From assembly GCF_027563465.1 (NCBI RefSeq), contig NZ_JAPFQA010000003.1, forward strand, positions 397,409-461,408: a DNA stretch of 64,000 bases, read 5' to 3'. The number at the start of each line of letters is the position of its first letter. Position 1 is the stretch's first letter. The notes beneath the pieces are model-generated. The model was not told the origin of the DNA and did not search any database. It saw nothing but the letters and a program-made list of their open reading frames with translations. This DNA comes from Mesorhizobium qingshengii. GTDB taxonomy: Bacteria > Pseudomonadota > Alphaproteobacteria > Rhizobiales > Rhizobiaceae. Shown one piece after another: positions 61,255-64,000 of the stretch. The translations under genes and the position numbers were made by a program.

Positions 61255-61824
61255 TCAAAACCCGAAGGAAACCTGCGCCGGCGGCGGCGGGCCGACGCGC
61301 ACGCCTTCCATGGCCAGCATCTTTTCCTTGGTGACGGAGCCGCCGGGCGCCGAGAAGCCGCCGATCTTGCCGCCGGCGGCAAGGATGCGATGGCAAGGGA
61401 TGACCAGCGGCACCGGATTGGCACCAAGTGCTGCCCCGGTTTCGCGGGCGAGCCCGGCATGGCCGGCGGTCCTGGCCAGTTCGCCATAGGTGGTGGTTTC
61501 GCCAAAGGCGAGTTTTCGCGCCGCGTCATAGATGGCGAGGCGGAAATCGTCGACGCCGGCGAGATCGACCGGCACGCCGGTGAAGTCGACATCCTCGCCC
61601 GCCGCATAGGCCTTGATCGACGCGATGAGTTCGACCACCCATGGCGGCTGGGCCGTCGAGGCTGAAACGCCGGCATGGCGCATCAGCCGCCGCTCCACCG
61701 CTTCGCGGCTGCGTTCGGGCAGGCAGAGCCGGATCAGGCCCTTTTCGCTCCAGGCGATGCCCATGAAACCGATCACTGTTTCTAACACTGCGTGGCCAGC
61801 TGTGATCGAAGATGCCGTTTCCAT
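61255..61824 (-). CDS. ogt: Methylated-DNA--protein-cysteine methyltransferase
   Basis: The enzyme transfers O6-methyl groups from guanine to its own Cys in one irreversible step. The ATG at 61824 after AAAGGAGCG gives 189 residues. The active site is VPLVIPCHRILAAGGKIGGF, the helix-turn-helix region FGETTTYGELARTAG, with the Arg finger expected in ARETGAALGANP. The N-terminal domain is of the Ogt/MGMT type without an Ada metal-binding Cys cluster. It is a single gene between two plus-strand genes. Confidence 0.92.
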   Translation of the reverse strand: METASSITAGHAVLETVIGFMGIAWSEKGLIRLCLPERSREAVERRLMRHAGVSASTAQPPWVVELIASIKAYAAGEDVDFTGVPVDLAGVDDFRLAIYDAARKLAFGETTTYGELARTAGHAGLARETGAALGANPVPLVIPCHRILAAGGKIGGFSAPGGSVTKEKMLAMEGVRVGPPPPAQVSFGF

Positions 61825-62005
61825 GATGCGCTCCTTTCCGCAAAGCGGCGAAAACCGGGATTCGTGCCGGTACATATCAGGAACAATATGGCATCAGACC
61901 CCGGGTCTCGCCACCCGAAAACCACCTGATGGCCCCAATTGCCCGCCGGGAATCGCTGGTGTAAGGGATTTCTTAACGACCCGACGAACCGGACCCGAGC
62001 GCGGC

Positions 62006-62959
62006 TTGCCAGCAAAACTCAATCTTTTCGCGATCGGCGTCATCGTCGCCGCTGCCGGCCTCAGCGGCTGCACGTCAACCTCGCAGATGAAGTCCGCGCC
62101 TGCCCTTACCGAAACCGCGACCGCCGCGGGCGCCGACGCCGGCTTCACCATTCCTTTGCCGGAGACGGTTTCGGTGCTGCCGGAATCATCCGGCATTGCC
62201 CCCGTGCAGACGGCCGATCTGTCGGCTGGCCCCGCCGCGCCGGCATTCGATCCCGCCGCCCAGCCGGCGGCGGCCGCGACCGCCGCCTTTGCCGGATCGA
62301 CCCCGGCGGCGCCCGCCGTGCCCGCGGTGATGACCGCCAACGCGGCGCCAGCCGTGGTCAAGACCAACGCCACGGCCGCGACCGCCTATGCCATCGCCGG
62401 CGTCACGCCGGCCCCGGGCAAGCTGCCCCCGCTCGCCGGCGGCACGGTGTCCCAGGCGTCGATGATGCCCGGCGTGCAGCAGGCGGCCTATGTCGTGCCG
62501 CACAACCCGGCTGCCCTGGTGCAGTTCCCGGCCGCGCCGGTTGGTCCGGCCGAAGAAGAGCATGCGACCGGCATGCGCGGCGACGTCGACCGGCTGATCG
62601 TCAAATACGCCGCGCTCTACCAGGTGCCGGCGGACCTGGTGCGCCATGTCGTCAACCGCGAGAGTACCTTCAACCCGAAAGCCTACAACAATGGCCATTG
62701 GGGGCTGATGCAGATCAAGCACGCGACGGCGCGCGGCATGGGCTATGACGGGCCGGCCAAGGGCCTGTTCGACGCCGAGACCAATTTGAAATACGCAGTG
62801 AAATATCTGCGCGGCGCCTGGCTGGTGTCGGGCGGCAACGCCAAGCGCGCCGACTGGCTCTACCAGACCGGCTATTACTTCGACGCCAAGCGCAAGGGCC
62901 TGCTCGAGGCGACCGGCCTCGGCACCGACCGCAAGCGGCGTCCGCAGCCCGACGCCTGA
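62006..62959 (+). CDS. Lytic transglycosylase lipoprotein (SLT domain)
   Basis: The frame is open far upstream; the best start is a TTG at 62006, giving MPAKLNLFAIGVIVAAAGLS and a lipobox LSGC, 317 residues. A long Ala/Pro/Thr-rich linker runs to about residue 185. The last 130 residues are a transglycosylase SLT domain: YQVPADLVRHVVNRESTFNP with the catalytic Glu, NNGHWGLMQIKHATARGMGY and TNLKYAVKYLRGAW. It cleaves peptidoglycan glycan strands, tethered to a membrane by lipid. Ribosome site and start codon are weak, so the start is uncertain. Confidence 0.83.
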   Translation: MPAKLNLFAIGVIVAAAGLSGCTSTSQMKSAPALTETATAAGADAGFTIPLPETVSVLPESSGIAPVQTADLSAGPAAPAFDPAAQPAAAATAAFAGSTPAAPAVPAVMTANAAPAVVKTNATAATAYAIAGVTPAPGKLPPLAGGTVSQASMMPGVQQAAYVVPHNPAALVQFPAAPVGPAEEEHATGMRGDVDRLIVKYAALYQVPADLVRHVVNRESTFNPKAYNNGHWGLMQIKHATARGMGYDGPAKGLFDAETNLKYAVKYLRGAWLVSGGNAKRADWLYQTGYYFDAKRKGLLEATGLGTDRKRRPQPDA

Positions 62960-62964
62960 GCGCG

Positions 62965-63453
62965 ATGCCCGAACCGCGTCCGCCGGCCCCGAACGACATC
63001 CGGCTGCGCAAGATCCTCGACGAGACGCTGGTTCCGCCGCACTGGCCCGAGGGCTTCGTCATGCGCCGCTTCGAGCCCGGTGACGCGCCGGCCTTGCATG
63101 CGCTGCTGACCGAAGTGTTCGACGACGGCACCGATGGCCCGTTCGAGGAGTGGTGGCCGCGTGTCGCCAACGACCCTGAATTCGATCCGGCGCTGTGCTT
63201 CCTGGTCATCGACGCCAAGGGCCGGCTTGCGGCGGCGGCGCTGTGCTGGTCGCGCGCCTTCGTCAAGGACCTTGCCGTTCACCCCGAGGCGCGCGGCAAG
63301 GGCATCGCCGAGGCGCTGATGTGGCACACCTTCGCCACCTTTCGCGAACGCGGCGCCGAGTGTGTCGACCTGAAGACCAACACGGTGGAGAACGCCGCCG
63401 CCGTCCGGCTCTATGAACGGCTGGGGATGACGCCGGTCGCCTGGGAAGGCTAG
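62965..63453 (+). CDS. GNAT-family N-acetyltransferase
   Basis: The 162-residue protein starts five bases after the lytic transglycosylase stop, so they may be co-transcribed. The acetyl-CoA motif A is VKDLAVHPEARGKGIAEALM and motif B is TNTVENAAAVRLYERLGM. An N-terminal lead RPPAPNDIRLRKILDE precedes the fold. The acceptor is not predictable. Confidence 0.85.
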   Translation: MPEPRPPAPNDIRLRKILDETLVPPHWPEGFVMRRFEPGDAPALHALLTEVFDDGTDGPFEEWWPRVANDPEFDPALCFLVIDAKGRLAAAALCWSRAFVKDLAVHPEARGKGIAEALMWHTFATFRERGAECVDLKTNTVENAAAVRLYERLGMTPVAWEG

Positions 63454-63705
63454 GGCCCGGCCGCTTCCTGTCGATTGGCGCCGGCCGTTTTTCCCGCCGC
63501 CGAGCGGAAACCGCCAGCGCATTGTGAGCCGCTTCACATAGGCGGCGGCCGGCCCATGCTAACGCAACGTCATGACACCAATTCAGCCGATCCGGGATCG
63601 TCGATCGGCTGGGCACAGGAGGAGGCTGCACCGGCATGTGTCGGCCCCTCCGCGGCGGGTTCCGGGGCGGGGTTTCGGGACCCGCCTTCATGCGCGATCT
63701 TTTCC
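63454..63705. other. Gene-free region
   Basis: About 250 bases between convergent genes. I see no gene and only weak hairpins (for example around CCGATCCGGGATCGTCGATCGG-like sequence near 63590-63611). Confidence 0.4.
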
Positions 63706-64000
63706 CTAGATATCCGGTGCGTTGCCGATCTTCCGCTTGAGATCGAGCGCCCAGGCGCGGCCCTCGTCGCCGCCCCACAAAAGCCAGGCGATGTAGCCTG
63801 CCGACGGGTTCGCCTCGTTGCCGTAGTTCCTGCCGCGCTTGTCGACCTCGTGGCGGGCGAAGTAGCTGACCATGCGGCGGATGGTGGAGGGGGCGAGCTT
63901 TTCCCGGTTCTTCAGTTCGGTGGCCCGCGCCACGCCGATCTCGGTGCCGCCCCGGCCGAACTGCCTGCGCAGCCTGAGGCCCTTGGCGGCATTGTCGGCC
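63706..64000 (-). CDS. Partial protein of unknown function (5' end outside window)
   Basis: The minus-strand frame is open from the window edge (about 98 residues) and ends at 63706. It reads KGLRLRRQFGRGGTEIGVAR, then LKNREKLAPSTIRRMVSYFARHEVD (in two overlapping parts) and NPSAGYIAWLLWGGDEGRAW. There is a GTG at 63933, but the frame continues upstream of it. The C-terminal pattern of FARHEVD plus IAWLLWGGD is one I associate with phage- or prophage-borne proteins, but I am not certain. Nothing phage-like is visible in the rest of the window. Confidence 0.6.
   Translation of the reverse strand, partial: ADNAAKGLRLRRQFGRGGTEIGVARATELKNREKLAPSTIRRMVSYFARHEVDKRGRNYGNEANPSAGYIAWLLWGGDEGRAWALDLKRKIGNAPDI

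Overview
The window reads as chromosomal DNA of an alphaproteobacterium of the Hyphomicrobiales, most probably Mesorhizobium or a close relative. I infer this from the high G+C content, promoters of the CTTGxx-N17-CTATAT type, a long UvrB with rhizobial-style extensions, the trxB / LsrB(VtlR) / AbcR-like sRNA neighbourhood, and several rhizobial intergenic palindromes. There are no rRNA or tRNA genes, no CRISPR array and no intact insertion sequence. Coding density is high and almost all genes are housekeeping, envelope or small metabolic genes.

Layout. 0-6 kb: a cut-off DMT permease, uvrB and a DUF2778/Tlde1-type peptidoglycan protein, all on the minus strand. 6-11 kb: a plus-strand unit of a Tat-signal PIMT-family methyltransferase, a 901-residue membrane protein carrying a spermidine-synthase-like fold, and a coupled secreted alpha/beta hydrolase. 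11-18 kb: an EF-hand protein split by an apparent frameshift, a secreted caspase-like/TPR protein, a CapA-family protein, a DUF3137 membrane protein and a DUF2314 gene that also looks frameshifted. 18-24 kb: a FAD-linked oxidase, small secreted proteins, a hydrolase and an uncharacterised membrane-protein pair. 24-31 kb: a lipid kinase and a translationally coupled three-gene catabolic set (GMC oxidoreductase, enolase-superfamily dehydratase, hydroxyisobutyrate-dehydrogenase-like). 31-38 kb: acyl-CoA thioesterase, an HxlR regulator divergent from an FMN reductase with a palindromic operator between them, a CorC/TlyC-type protein, and two extensin-family proteins.

38-47 kb: greA behind a terminator-bearing leader, then the ADP-heptose / LPS inner-core genes. 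hldE-gmhA-gmhB run on plus; hldD-waaF-waaC run on minus, together with a WaaE/LgtF-like glycosyltransferase. Together they cover every step from sedoheptulose-7-phosphate to heptose transfer onto Kdo-lipid A. 47-51 kb: Lrp-type regulator, trxB, LsrB/VtlR regulator, a small membrane methyltransferase and an AbcR-like small RNA that I predict from promoter, anti-Shine-Dalgarno hairpin loop and terminator. 51-64 kb: an EF-G-like GTPase, a GGDEF-EAL protein, aspartate aminotransferase, two coupled EAL proteins, a composite inverted-repeat element, GST, cold-shock protein with a long leader, MGMT, a lytic transglycosylase lipoprotein, a GNAT and a cut-off gene of unknown function.

The most rewarding places to look again are the AbcR-like sRNA next to its presumed regulator, the exported/membrane methyltransferase-fold unit at 6.2-10.8 kb, the triplicated motif in the UvrB tail, the caspase/EF-hand neighbours and the greA leader. 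All functional statements come from reading motifs by eye; no database search was possible.
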